From an uncultured Cohaesibacter sp. (GTDB lineage Bacteria; Pseudomonadota; Alphaproteobacteria; Rhizobiales; Cohaesibacteraceae): a DNA stretch of 64,000 nt. Made by a program: the position numbers and the translations under genes. Below are positions 25,330-34,176 of the stretch, piece by piece (position 1 is the stretch's first letter; each line of letters begins with the position of its first letter). Location: the NCBI RefSeq assembly GCF_963662805.1, contig NZ_OY759850.1, positions 1-64,000 of the forward strand, given 5' to 3'. Under the pieces are notes generated by a model that had not been told where the DNA came from, made no database searches, and was given only the letters and a program-made list of their open reading frames with translations.

Positions 25330-27300
25330 ATGCCCTCACTATCTGAAAAACTGATCGATAATGGTCTGACTGCCGGGGAAGAAGACAAATATGTCAAGTT
25401 TCTCTCGGGCAAGAATGTTGAATTGCAACATGCGAACAGTGCATGGCAGGCGATAAAGGACGATCTACCCGCCATTCTGGATGCCTTCTATCAGGATGCA
25501 TCGAGGGTGGAGGAGCTTCGACAGAAGCTTGGAGACAGGCAATCCAACCTCAAGTCTGCTCAGCAGAAGCATTGGGAATATATTCTCACCCATGACATCG
25601 ATCTGGAGTTCGAGGGACAGGCGATCCGCATCGGTGAAGCCCATGTCCGTTCAGAACTCAATGTGCAATGGTATATGGCATCCTATGGGCGGATCCTGAT
25701 CGAGCTGATCCCGGTGGTGATGAAGCGCAGCCGTCTGTCGCCATCCAGAAGCGCAAAGCTGCTGCAGGCGCTGGTCTCGCGCTTCTTTGCTGACATGTTG
25801 ATGTCGATCGGAACCTTTGACGGCAATCTTCATCGTCTCGAAGCCAAGAGAGCCAAGGACGAGGAAAACCTCCGTAACCTTCGCAATCTGGCCCACACGG
25901 TGCAGGACATCAACGACATCACGATGAACATGGCGCTGTTGTCCAAGAACACCAAGACCGCTTCGGACAATGGCCAGTCAATCTCGACAGCTGTCGCCGA
26001 AATGGTCGCTTCGACCGAGCAGATCTCGAGCAACAGCACCACCACCGCCGAGCACGCCAATCAGGCCAGTACCTCCGTCTCGCAAGGCCTTGAGGCAATG
26101 CAGTCCGTGCTGACCGCCATGACCAACATCGCGGAAACCTCCCAGCAGACAGAGGCGAGCCTCACAGAGTTGATGCAGGCCTCCCATCAGATCGGCGAGT
26201 TTCTGGCTGTCATCGAGAATATCTCCAACCAGACCAACCTGCTTGCCCTCAACGCCACCATCGAGGCGGCAAGGGCCGGGGAGGCGGGCAAGGGCTTTGC
26301 GGTGGTCGCCGCCGAAGTCAAGGAGCTGGCTGCCCATTCCAACAAGGCGGCAGAGGATATCTCGGACCGTATCCAGTCGCTGGACAAGGGCATACGCACC
26401 ATTCAGAACTCGATTACCGGCTCGCTGGAGGCGATCAAGGAAGGCCAATCCTCGCTTCAGGGCACGAATGAGCTGATCGAGCATGTCGGTGAACAGGTGG
26501 TGGAAGTATCCGAACGCATGCAGGAAGTCTCGGATATCCTGCATCAGCAAACCGACGCCAGCCGCGAAATCGCGGGCTCCATTTCGGGCGTCGCAGATCT
26601 GACCAGTGACAACGAGAGAACTCTGGCGCAGGTCGTCAACACCCTGCAGGTCAGCAATGACCAGTTCGCTAGCAACGCCGCCAATCTGTTTCAGGCCAAC
26701 TCGAACCGGTCCCTCTGCGAAATGGCGAAGATCGATCACATCCTGTTCAAGAAGCGGGTCGTTGACACGATTTTGTCCCGTGGAGACTGGAAGGCAACGG
26801 AGGTGCCGGATCATCACCATTGCCGTCTGGGCAAATGGCACGACGGCATCGACAATCCCGAAATCCGCTCGCACAAAGTCTTCAAGGATCTGGTCGAGCC
26901 CCATGAAGCCGTGCATGCGGCTGCCAAGGTGGCGCTTCAGGCTCATGCCAATGGGGATGCCAATGGGGCCTTCGATGCCTTGAGTAAAATGGACAAGGCG
27001 AGCCAAGAGGTGCTCGAGAAGCTCGAAAGTCTGGCTGAAGCCCTGACTACGGGGCCTTTGAGGGATGCGGACAAGCGCCGGGACTTGCGCGAGAAAGTCG
27101 AGGGCAAAGTAACGGTCTCCAGCGATGATCGTTCCATTGAGCTGGATATCGTGAACGTCTCGGATGCAGGCATTGGCGTCAAAGGCCTGCCACGAGATCT
27201 GTCCGGCAAGACCGTGCGTGTCACATATAACGGCAGGACGCGCATCGCTGAAGCGATCTGGTCGGATGGGGACAAAGGAGGCCTGCGCTTTGCCAATTGA
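25330..27300 (+). CDS. Soluble chemoreceptor with globin-type sensor, CZB and PilZ domains
   Basis: A 656-residue cytoplasmic receptor without transmembrane segments. Residues about 15-170 look like a protoglobin/globin-coupled sensor with a candidate proximal heme ligand at His105 (RIGEAHVRSELNVQWYMASY). Residues about 190-440 are the signalling coiled coil with the chemoreceptor hairpin tip NQTNLLALNATIEAARAGE near 300. Residues about 460-565 form a CZB zinc-binding domain (DHILFKKR, HHHCRLGKWHDG, EPHEAVH). Residues about 580-656 are a PilZ domain with both cyclic-di-GMP motifs (RRDLR and NVSDAG). It should signal to CheA/CheW. Expression appears monocistronic. Confidence 0.85.
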   Translation: MPSLSEKLIDNGLTAGEEDKYVKFLSGKNVELQHANSAWQAIKDDLPAILDAFYQDASRVEELRQKLGDRQSNLKSAQQKHWEYILTHDIDLEFEGQAIRIGEAHVRSELNVQWYMASYGRILIELIPVVMKRSRLSPSRSAKLLQALVSRFFADMLMSIGTFDGNLHRLEAKRAKDEENLRNLRNLAHTVQDINDITMNMALLSKNTKTASDNGQSISTAVAEMVASTEQISSNSTTTAEHANQASTSVSQGLEAMQSVLTAMTNIAETSQQTEASLTELMQASHQIGEFLAVIENISNQTNLLALNATIEAARAGEAGKGFAVVAAEVKELAAHSNKAAEDISDRIQSLDKGIRTIQNSITGSLEAIKEGQSSLQGTNELIEHVGEQVVEVSERMQEVSDILHQQTDASREIAGSISGVADLTSDNERTLAQVVNTLQVSNDQFASNAANLFQANSNRSLCEMAKIDHILFKKRVVDTILSRGDWKATEVPDHHHCRLGKWHDGIDNPEIRSHKVFKDLVEPHEAVHAAAKVALQAHANGDANGAFDALSKMDKASQEVLEKLESLAEALTTGPLRDADKRRDLREKVEGKVTVSSDDRSIELDIVNVSDAGIGVKGLPRDLSGKTVRVTYNGRTRIAEAIWSDGDKGGLRFAN

Positions 27301-27400
27301 TGGCTTGGTGCGGTCTCGGGACAGATTGTCATCTGACAGCCATCCGATTTTCCTATATGCATAGTCACCATTGATTCCAAAGACAAATCAGGAGTGACCC

Positions 27401-28243
27401 ATGCATCTCGACCAATCGGAGCAAAGTGCTCTGCTCGAACTCGTGCGCAAGGCCGCCAAGGCGGAGATCATGCCACGATTTCGCTATCTGGATGGCGGCG
27501 ACATTCGCTCAAAGAGCGGTCCGGACGATCTGGTAACCGATGCGGATGTCGGGGCGGAAGCCGTGATCACCGCCGGGGTGCGAGCCATTCTTTCCGATCC
27601 GATCGTTGTCGGCGAAGAGGCCGCAGCGCTCAATCCCGATATCATCAGCAACATTGGCTCGGCCGAATGGGGCGTGATCATCGATCCCGTCGACGGTACA
27701 TGGAACTTTGCCAATGGCCTTTCGACCTTCGGGGTCATTCTCGCGGTGACCCACAAGGGGGAAACCTGTTTCGGTCTGCTCTATGATCCTGTGGTGGACG
27801 ACTGGATTGTTGCCAGCAAGGGAGAAGGGGTGTTTTTCGGCCGACCCGACGCCTCACCGATCCGCTTGCCCAAACTGGAGAAAAGACCGCTGTCCGAGAT
27901 GCACGCGATCATGCCCAATGTCTTTTTCCGCGAAGCCTTCGGCCCGAAACTCGCCGAGCAGACCAGATCGATCCGGCGCTTTGGCAGCTATCGTTGCGCC
28001 TGTCACGAATATCGCCTGACCGCGCAGGGCCGGAATGACTTCATTCTGAACATGACCATGAACCCGTGGGATCATGCCGCTGGCGTCCTGGTGATCGAGG
28101 AATTGGGGGGCGCAGCAGGCTTGCTTGACGGGCGGCCCTATAGCCCAACAGAAAATCTCGGAGCCTTTCTGGTCAGTGCCCATGCCGACAATCTTCCCAT
28201 CCTGCAGGACAAGTTCGGATGGATGGGAGAGCATCTCTACTGA
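27401..28243 (+). CDS. Inositol-monophosphatase-family phosphatase
   Basis: A 280-residue Mg-dependent, Li-sensitive-type phosphatase. The metal-binding residues are present: GEEAA (Glu near 70), IDPVDGTWNFANG near 90, and the late WDHAAG motif. The family includes inositol-1-phosphatase, histidinol phosphatase and CysQ-like enzymes; the substrate cannot be read from motifs. An AGGAG site precedes the ATG. Convergent with the dehydratase gene at 28294; a short GC hairpin (28261-28280) lies between them. Confidence 0.87.
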   Translation: MHLDQSEQSALLELVRKAAKAEIMPRFRYLDGGDIRSKSGPDDLVTDADVGAEAVITAGVRAILSDPIVVGEEAAALNPDIISNIGSAEWGVIIDPVDGTWNFANGLSTFGVILAVTHKGETCFGLLYDPVVDDWIVASKGEGVFFGRPDASPIRLPKLEKRPLSEMHAIMPNVFFREAFGPKLAEQTRSIRRFGSYRCACHEYRLTAQGRNDFILNMTMNPWDHAAGVLVIEELGGAAGLLDGRPYSPTENLGAFLVSAHADNLPILQDKFGWMGEHLY

Positions 28244-28293
28244 ATGACAACAAGATCATGCGGGAGCCCTGAGGTTCCCGGTGATCCATGAGA

Positions 28294-29277
28294 CTATCCG
28301 GCGAGGATCTGGCAATAGACATCCGGGTCGACATTTGCGCCAGAGATAGTGAGGGCAATGGCCCCGTCATGATCCGGAACCTTGCCCGCGAGAGCCGCCG
28401 CCAAAGCTGCCGCTCCACCCGGCTCTGCCACCAGCTTCAATTTTTCGAATGAGAAACGCACCGCCGACCGGACCTCGTCGTCGGAGACGGCAAGCCCGCC
28501 GACATCGAGATGGCGGTTGATGGCAAGGGTCATCTCGCCCGGCAGAGGCGACTGCAGCGCGTCACAGATCGAACGGGCGTCTGGATCATTGCCCACCGCA
28601 TGATCGCTTCTGAGCGACCGACCGGTGGAATCGAACCCTTGCGGCTCGGCGGCATAGATCATCGCCTCAGGGAGCTTCGACTTGATGGCCGTTGCGATGC
28701 CTGAGGTCAGACCACCGCCGCCACAACAGACGACAACGGACCCCACTTTTACGTCCATCTCCTCGGCTTGGTCGAGGATTTCAAGGCCTGCGGTTCCCTG
28801 TCCGGCGATGATGTATGGATCATTGTAGGAGGGAACGATCAGCGCACCGCGCTTCTCGGCGATGGCTGTGGCGATCTCCTCGCGCGATTCGGTGTAGCGA
28901 TCATAGGTGACGATCTCCGCGCCATAGGCGAGGGTGTTGTTCACCTTGATCTGCGGAGCATCGTCGGGCATCACGATGGTTGCCGGCATGCCCAGAAGTT
29001 GGGCGGCATGAGCCACCCCTTGGGCATGGTTGCCCGAAGACCAGGCCACGACGCCAGCCGCCCGATCCTCCGGCGCAATGGCCGAGAGGCGATTGTAGGC
29101 CCCGCGGAACTTGAACGACCCGGTGTGCTGGGCCCCTTCGAACTTGACCAGAACTCGCCGCCCGACGGCAGAGTTGAGCGGTTTGAACTCGAGCAGCGGG
29201 GTGCGAACCGCATGGCCCTTCAGCCGTTCTGCGGCTTGGTGAATGTCTTCGATGGAAATGGCGAGGCGGTCTGTCAT
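28294..29277 (-). CDS. Threonine/serine dehydratase (PLP-dependent)
   Basis: A 327-residue fold-type II PLP enzyme. The cofactor Lys is in TGSFKFRGA near residue 56, the substrate loop is SSGNHAQG, and the phosphate-cradle is CGGGGLTSG. It lacks the C-terminal ACT regulatory domain of biosynthetic IlvA, so it belongs with catabolic threonine dehydratases or serine racemases/dehydratases; aspartate-type racemases or hydroxyaspartate dehydratases of the same family cannot be excluded. A small membrane protein and a LacI regulator follow upstream on the same strand. Confidence 0.86.
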   Translation of the reverse strand: MTDRLAISIEDIHQAAERLKGHAVRTPLLEFKPLNSAVGRRVLVKFEGAQHTGSFKFRGAYNRLSAIAPEDRAAGVVAWSSGNHAQGVAHAAQLLGMPATIVMPDDAPQIKVNNTLAYGAEIVTYDRYTESREEIATAIAEKRGALIVPSYNDPYIIAGQGTAGLEILDQAEEMDVKVGSVVVCCGGGGLTSGIATAIKSKLPEAMIYAAEPQGFDSTGRSLRSDHAVGNDPDARSICDALQSPLPGEMTLAINRHLDVGGLAVSDDEVRSAVRFSFEKLKLVAEPGGAAALAAALAGKVPDHDGAIALTISGANVDPDVYCQILAG

Positions 29278-29336
29278 GGCAACAGGGTCCTGTTGGTGCG
29301 GGGGGCAAAGGAGGGGAGGGACAAGCAGAAGCGGGA

Positions 29337-29537
29337 TTAGTCTTCCGGTTCGCCCGGATCTTCATATTTGACGATCAGTGACAGGAAGCACCAGAAGCCG
29401 ACAACGCCAAACAGGATAGCCCAGTTGACATTGCCAAGGGACAATTCCAGAAGCGCCCAGGCCGACGGAGCGAATGTGGTCAGAATGCGAACCCACAAGG
29501 GACGCAGCATCGGATGGGAAGTGTCGAACAGATTCAT
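29337..29537 (-). CDS. Small membrane protein, DUF3329-like
   Basis: A 66-residue protein starting MNLFDTSHPMLRPLWVR with two hydrophobic segments (TTFAPSAWALLELSLG and WAILFGVVGFWCFLSLIV) and an acidic tail. The HP-x-x-RPLWVR start is what I recall for alphaproteobacterial DUF3329 small proteins. I use the ATG at 29537, which has an AGGAG site; the frame extends 13 codons upstream without support. Function unknown. Confidence 0.68.
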   Translation of the reverse strand: MNLFDTSHPMLRPLWVRILTTFAPSAWALLELSLGNVNWAILFGVVGFWCFLSLIVKYEDPGEPED

Positions 29538-29587
29538 GCCAGCGCTCCTCGGGCATCGGGTAGAAAGGGGTTCCACCCTTTTAAGCG

Positions 29588-30619
29588 CTAGTGGGTGCCT
29601 CGCTCAAGCAGGATTGGGTCGAGCATGCAAATTTCTGCCGGTTTTTCAGGGTTTTCCAGCCGCTCCTCCAGCATCCTGAGGATTTCGGTCACGGTCGTCT
29701 CCAGCGGGTTGCGGATTGTTGTGAGGTTGAAGTCGGACCAGGAGGCCATGACGATATCATCAAAGCCGATGATCGAAAGATCCTCAGGAACACGCCGCCC
29801 GAGTTGGGACCGGGCCGCCGACAAGGCACCGAGCGCCATGGCGTCATTGGCCGAGATGATCGCATCCAGCGGATGCTTGCCGAGCATGATCCGGGCCGCT
29901 TCGCTGCCGCCTTCATAGGTATAGTCGGAGTGCACCACCGAGGTGAGGCTGAGGCCCGCTTCCCCGAGCCGGGACGTCAGGCCCAAGAGGCGTTCGTTCG
30001 AAGAGGTGCGCGTTTTCGGCCCACCGATGAAGCCGAAGGATTTACGCCCGCGTTTCAAAAGCAGATCGACCGCCATGGATGTGCCCGCCTCGTTGCGACA
30101 GCAGATGCAGTCGGTGAACGGAGCCTCAACCACGTGGCCGGAAAAGATCAGCGGAATGCTCAGCTTCTCGCAATCGGAAATCAGCGAGGAGGGAATGCTG
30201 CCGCCACGAATGATCAGCGCGTCGAGCGGGTAGTTGAGGATCGATAGGATCGACTGCTTCGTCACCGTATCTTCACCGCCAAGAACGATCGGCCATTTGT
30301 TGGCCCCGTTGAGCCGGGAGACCAGCCGCGCGACAAACTCCGCGTCATAATGGTTGTTTAGGTCACCAGCCACGACACCAACCAGATTGGTGCTGGTGCC
30401 ATGCAGGCTGGCGGCCAGAGCGTTGGGTCGATAACCCAATTGAAGGGCCGTTTGCAGGATGCGCTCCCGTTTGGTGTCATCCAGATAGGCCCCGGGCGTG
30501 AAGGCACGGGAAACGGCAGGTCTCGAAACCCCGGCAGCCTTGGCCACATCCGATGCGGTCACTCGTCTCCCACGCTTGCTGCTCGTGGTCTTTTGAGAAC
30601 TCCCGTCATGATCTGACAT
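29588..30619 (-). CDS. LacI-family transcriptional regulator of the ugp locus
   Basis: A 343-residue regulator. The N-terminal helix-turn-helix and hinge are clear: VTASDVAKAAGVSRPAVSRAF and YRPNALAASLHG. The rest is a periplasmic-binding-protein-like effector domain (IIRGGSIPSSLI, FGFIGGPKT, DAIISANDAMALG, IIGFDDIVMA). I use the ATG at 30619 (MSDHDG); nine further codons upstream are possible. It is divergent from ugpB, and the perfect palindrome at 30705 is its likely operator. Ugp operons of this kind are more often placed under PhoB alone, so sugar-type effector control is a noteworthy addition. Confidence 0.88.
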   Translation of the reverse strand: MSDHDGSSQKTTSSKRGRRVTASDVAKAAGVSRPAVSRAFTPGAYLDDTKRERILQTALQLGYRPNALAASLHGTSTNLVGVVAGDLNNHYDAEFVARLVSRLNGANKWPIVLGGEDTVTKQSILSILNYPLDALIIRGGSIPSSLISDCEKLSIPLIFSGHVVEAPFTDCICCRNEAGTSMAVDLLLKRGRKSFGFIGGPKTRTSSNERLLGLTSRLGEAGLSLTSVVHSDYTYEGGSEAARIMLGKHPLDAIISANDAMALGALSAARSQLGRRVPEDLSIIGFDDIVMASWSDFNLTTIRNPLETTVTEILRMLEERLENPEKPAEICMLDPILLERGTH

Positions 30620-30672
30620 GAAATTCGCGCCTCTTTGTGGGTTCAAATGAAATTTTTATGACCTGCCGCATC

Positions 30673-30690
30673 CGTCACATGGCTGTTATC
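30673..30690 (+). promoter_or_regulatory. Candidate Pho box upstream of ugpB
   Basis: CCGTCAC-ATGG-CTGTTAT matches the PhoB pattern CTGTCAT-N4-CTGTCAT at 5/7 and 6/7 positions with correct spacing. It lies about 250 bases before ugpB and 15 bases before the palindrome at 30705. Phosphate-starvation control of Ugp is well established in other bacteria. Confidence 0.4.
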
Positions 30691-30704
30691 TTCCGCCTGT
30701 AGAT

Positions 30705-30718
30705 GAACACGTGTTCAG
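30705..30718. promoter_or_regulatory. Perfect palindrome, likely operator of the divergent LacI regulator
   Basis: TGAACACGTGTTCA is a perfect 14-base palindrome with the central CG that LacI-family operators share. It stands between the LacI-type gene (start 30619) and ugpB (start 30937). The rest of this 317-base intergenic space holds no gene. Confidence 0.65.
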
Positions 30719-30936
30719 TGTGGTGGCAAGTCCAAACTTCTACCAATCGATCCACTTTTTGAATTTTGCAAAAAGGGCCACTTCCGAGTGCGCCGGGGTC
30801 GGGGTGTCGGGCCGTTGCCACACCTGTTGGAGCCGGGCATGTCCGGCACAGGGAGCCGTCCGGATCTGACGTTGCGGATGGATGAAAACAGACAAGATCA
30901 TTTAACGCCGACAAGGCAAATTGTTTGGAGCAAACA

Positions 30937-32241
30937 ATGCATTTCTTGAAACTCGCAGCCGCCAGCGCCGCGCTGAGCCTGATGGCCGGTGCTGCCAATG
31001 CCGCAACCGAAATCACCTGGTGGCACGCCATGGGCGGTCATCTTGGTGAAACCGTCAATGCCATTGCAGAAAAATTCAATGCCTCCCAGAGCGACTACAA
31101 GATCAACCCGATCTTCAAAGGTGGCTATGAAGACACCCTGACTGCCGGCATCGCAGCTTTCCGCGCTGGCGAACAGCCGAACATCATTCAGGTCTTCGAC
31201 GCTGGCTCCGCAACGATCATCGGCGCTAAGGGTGCCACTGTTCCGGTGCAGGACCTGCTGTCTGAAAACGGTTACGAATTCAACATCGAAGACTATATCT
31301 CCGGCGTTCGTTATTTCTACTCCGACAATGATGGCAAGATGATCGGCATGCCGTTCAACTCCTCTTCGCCCGTCATGTATGTCAACACCGACGCGCTCGC
31401 TAAAGCCGGTGTCGAAGCCCCGAAAACCTACGAAGAGTTCGAAAAAATCGCTCCTGCTCTGAAAGACGCCGGTTACATCCCGTTTGTTCAGACACACCTG
31501 CCGTGGGAATTCGTCGAGAACTTCTTCTCCCGTCATAACCTGCCGTTTGCCAACAACAACAACGGTTATGCTGGCGCCGAAGGCACCAAGATCCTGATCA
31601 ACACGCCTGAGCAGAAAATGCACTGGACCAAGGTCAAGGAATGGCTCGATGCTGGCCTGTTCGGTTTCTTCGGCACCTCTTGGGGTGACAACTCCGCCCA
31701 GTTCGAAGATGGCAAAGCTGCCATGTACATCGGTTCTTCAGGTGACTTCGGTGGTCTGACTCAGAAAAACCTGCCGTTCAAATGGTCTGCCGTTTACCTG
31801 CCTTACTGGGAATCCATCACCAAGGAAGGTTACCAGACCTTCATCGGTGGCGCTTCCCTGTTCGCCATGTCCGGCAAGTCTGATGAAGAAAACAAGGCAA
31901 CCGCCGCATTCTTCAACTTTATGACCTCTCCTGAAATCCAGTATTTCTGGCACCAGCAGACCGGTTATGTGCCCATCACCACCGCTGCTTACGAGCTGGC
32001 CAAGAAAGACGGCCACTATGACCGCTTCCCGGCTGCCGAAACTGGCCCGAAACAGCTGTCTCTGAAAGCTGGCGAGAACACCCGCGGTTATCGCATGGGC
32101 TTCTACGTTCAGATCCGTGACGTTGAAAACCGTGAGTTCACCCGTTTCCTCAACGGTGAAACCGATATCGACAGTGCTCTGGCCACCATCGAGAAAGAAG
32201 GCAATGCCCTTCTCGAGCGTTTTGCCAAGACCCAGAAGTAA
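30937..32241 (+). CDS. ugpB: Glycerol-3-phosphate ABC transporter, periplasmic binding protein
   Basis: Periplasmic binding protein for sn-glycerol 3-phosphate and glycerophosphodiesters. The 434-residue product has a signal peptide (FLKLAAASAALSLMAG, cleavage near ANA-ATE) and tracks E. coli UgpB along its length: ITWWHAMGG, AGIAAFRAGEQPNIIQVFDAG, MPFNSSSPVMYVN, IGGASLFAMSGK, WHQQTGYVPIT. The ATG at 30937 has a GGAG site. It is followed by a strong hairpin and then ugpA, ugpE and ugpC. Confidence 0.93.
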   Translation: MHFLKLAAASAALSLMAGAANAATEITWWHAMGGHLGETVNAIAEKFNASQSDYKINPIFKGGYEDTLTAGIAAFRAGEQPNIIQVFDAGSATIIGAKGATVPVQDLLSENGYEFNIEDYISGVRYFYSDNDGKMIGMPFNSSSPVMYVNTDALAKAGVEAPKTYEEFEKIAPALKDAGYIPFVQTHLPWEFVENFFSRHNLPFANNNNGYAGAEGTKILINTPEQKMHWTKVKEWLDAGLFGFFGTSWGDNSAQFEDGKAAMYIGSSGDFGGLTQKNLPFKWSAVYLPYWESITKEGYQTFIGGASLFAMSGKSDEENKATAAFFNFMTSPEIQYFWHQQTGYVPITTAAYELAKKDGHYDRFPAAETGPKQLSLKAGENTRGYRMGFYVQIRDVENREFTRFLNGETDIDSALATIEKEGNALLERFAKTQK

Positions 32242-32262
32242 CTCCTTCTGACTGTTCCATGG

Positions 32263-32289
32263 GACGGTCGCGCACCCCGCGCGGCCGTC
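32263..32289 (+). promoter_or_regulatory. Intercistronic hairpin between ugpB and ugpA
   Basis: An 11-base-pair stem (GACGGTCGCGC / GCGCGGCCGTC, one G-U pair) with a 5-base loop, 22 bases past the ugpB stop and without a T-run. It probably protects the ugpB message from 3' decay, raising binding-protein output over the permease. Confidence 0.65.
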
Positions 32290-32369
32290 TCGATCTTTAT
32301 CGCGCGATAGTGACGAGCCTCAATGATTTGATGACTTGATGCTGAGCGCCAGGATCATGAGGCTCAGAC

Positions 32370-33254
32370 GTGAAACGCGCCGGATTCAACAACAAATGGC
32401 TGCCCGTGCTCTTCCTGCTGCCGCAGCTCTCGATTATTTTCGTCTTTTTCTATTGGCCCGCCTGGCAGGCGCTGAGCCTGTCCTTCTATCTCGAGGATCC
32501 GTTCGGATTTGGCTCCACCTTTGTTGGCCTTGATAACTACCGGGACATTCTGAGCAACGCCGAATATCTGAGAATTGCAGGCTACACGATCTTCTTCTGC
32601 CTCGCGGTGACCTTTCTGTCTCTGGCAATCGCGCTCCTGTTTGCGGTCAAGGCGGACAAGGTGATCCGGGGTGCCAGGACCTATCGCACCCTGCTGATCT
32701 GGGTCTATGCCGTGGCCCCGCCGGTCGCGGGTTTCATCTTTCTTGTGATGTTCTCCCAGCGCTGGGGGCCTCTGACCAACTTCCTCGATTTCGCCTTCGG
32801 TTATGACTTCCGCGTCGGTCTGGACTACAACGACACCGCAGCGGCTGAAATTCTGGCCTCGGTCTGGAAGCAGATCCCGGTCAATTTCATCTTCTTTCTG
32901 TCAGGCCTGCAGTCGATCCCGCGTTCGGTACTCGAAGCAGCGAAGATCGACAACAATTCCGCCTATCGCCGCTTTTGGGATGTTACCTTCCCGCTGCTGG
33001 CCCCGACTGGGTTCTTCCTGCTGATCACCAACTTTACCTATTCGCTGTTCGACACCTTCGGCACCATTGACACGATCCTGCGCGGCGAACCGGCCTCCAA
33101 TCCGATGACCCTCGTCTACAAGGTCTATGTCGACGGGTTCCGCGGCAATGATCTTGGTGGCTCCTCTGCCCAGTCGGTCATCCTCATGGTGCTGGTTCTT
33201 GCCATGACAATCTTTCAGTTCCGCCTCATCGAGCGGCGCATTCACTATACCTGA
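32370..33254 (+). CDS. ugpA: Glycerol-3-phosphate ABC transporter permease UgpA
   Basis: A 294-residue inner-membrane permease with six hydrophobic segments. It aligns well with E. coli UgpA: a WLPVLFLLPQL start, DPFGFGSTFVGLDNY, and the ATPase-contacting EAA loop SIPRSVLEAAKIDNNSA. The start is a GTG at 32370, with GAGG upstream and the family N-terminus directly after it. Pairs with UgpE in the heterodimeric channel. Confidence 0.93.
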   Translation: MKRAGFNNKWLPVLFLLPQLSIIFVFFYWPAWQALSLSFYLEDPFGFGSTFVGLDNYRDILSNAEYLRIAGYTIFFCLAVTFLSLAIALLFAVKADKVIRGARTYRTLLIWVYAVAPPVAGFIFLVMFSQRWGPLTNFLDFAFGYDFRVGLDYNDTAAAEILASVWKQIPVNFIFFLSGLQSIPRSVLEAAKIDNNSAYRRFWDVTFPLLAPTGFFLLITNFTYSLFDTFGTIDTILRGEPASNPMTLVYKVYVDGFRGNDLGGSSAQSVILMVLVLAMTIFQFRLIERRIHYT

Positions 33255-33265
33255 GGTGTTGTTCC

Positions 33266-34165
33266 ATGACTGAAGCCATTCAAACTTCCGATGTCGCGGC
33301 CCCGGCCTATCGCAAGCGTCGTTTCAGGATCGGTGTGGTGTTTGATCACCTGATCCTCATCATCGGTGCCCTGATGATGATGTTGCCGCTGCTGATGGTC
33401 TTGCAGATGACGACCATGACGGACGCCGAAATCCTGAAATTCGGTCCGTCCCTCACGATCGGTGACCAGTTCTGGTCCAACTTCAACAAGTCGATCTTCG
33501 GCGCGTCGGGCTTTTCCGGTCAGAACACCGGCCTGTCGATGTTCAAGAACTCGCTCATTCTTGGTGTCGGCTTTGCCGTTGGCAAGATCATCATTTCCAT
33601 GATGGCTGCTTATGCAATCGTCTATTTCCGCCTGCGCTTTGCGACCCTTGCCTTTTGGCTGATTTTCACGACGCTGCTGCTGCCTCTTGAGGTGCGCATT
33701 CTGCCGTCCTACGAGATCGTCCAGCAACTGGGGCTGCTCAATACCTACACAGGCCTCATTCTGCCGCTGATTGCCTCGGCAACGGCGACCTTCTTTTTCA
33801 GACAGTTCTTCCTGTCTGTTCCCGAAGAATTGTCTGAGGCCGCCCGTATCGATGGAGCCGGTCCCCTCAAGTTCTTCATCGATATCCTCGTTCCCCTGTC
33901 GCGCACAATGATCGCCGCGATCTTCATCATCATGTTTGTCTATGGCTGGAACCAGTATCTCTGGCCGACCATGATCACCACGGATGAGAACAAGTTCACG
34001 CTGTTGCGCGGCATCAAACAGATCACGCAGTCGATGTATGACTCGCAGATTCCGGAATATGGCCGTGGCAACCTGCTGGCATTGCTGGCGGTCATCCCGC
34101 CTGTTGCCGTCGTCATCTTCTTCCAGAGCTGGTTCGTCAAGGGCCTGACCGAGTCTGACAAATAA
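33266..34165 (+). CDS. ugpE: Glycerol-3-phosphate ABC transporter permease UgpE
   Basis: A 299-residue inner-membrane permease with six predicted segments, the MalG-type half of the channel. The EAA loop SVPEELSEAARIDGAGPLKF contacts UgpC. Features shared with UgpE include the MLPLLMVLQMT segment and the C-terminal QSWFVKGLTESDK. It starts 11 bases after ugpA and 11 bases before ugpC, in one operon. Confidence 0.93.
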   Translation: MTEAIQTSDVAAPAYRKRRFRIGVVFDHLILIIGALMMMLPLLMVLQMTTMTDAEILKFGPSLTIGDQFWSNFNKSIFGASGFSGQNTGLSMFKNSLILGVGFAVGKIIISMMAAYAIVYFRLRFATLAFWLIFTTLLLPLEVRILPSYEIVQQLGLLNTYTGLILPLIASATATFFFRQFFLSVPEELSEAARIDGAGPLKFFIDILVPLSRTMIAAIFIIMFVYGWNQYLWPTMITTDENKFTLLRGIKQITQSMYDSQIPEYGRGNLLALLAVIPPVAVVIFFQSWFVKGLTESDK

Positions 34166-34176
34166 GGAAACCAACA

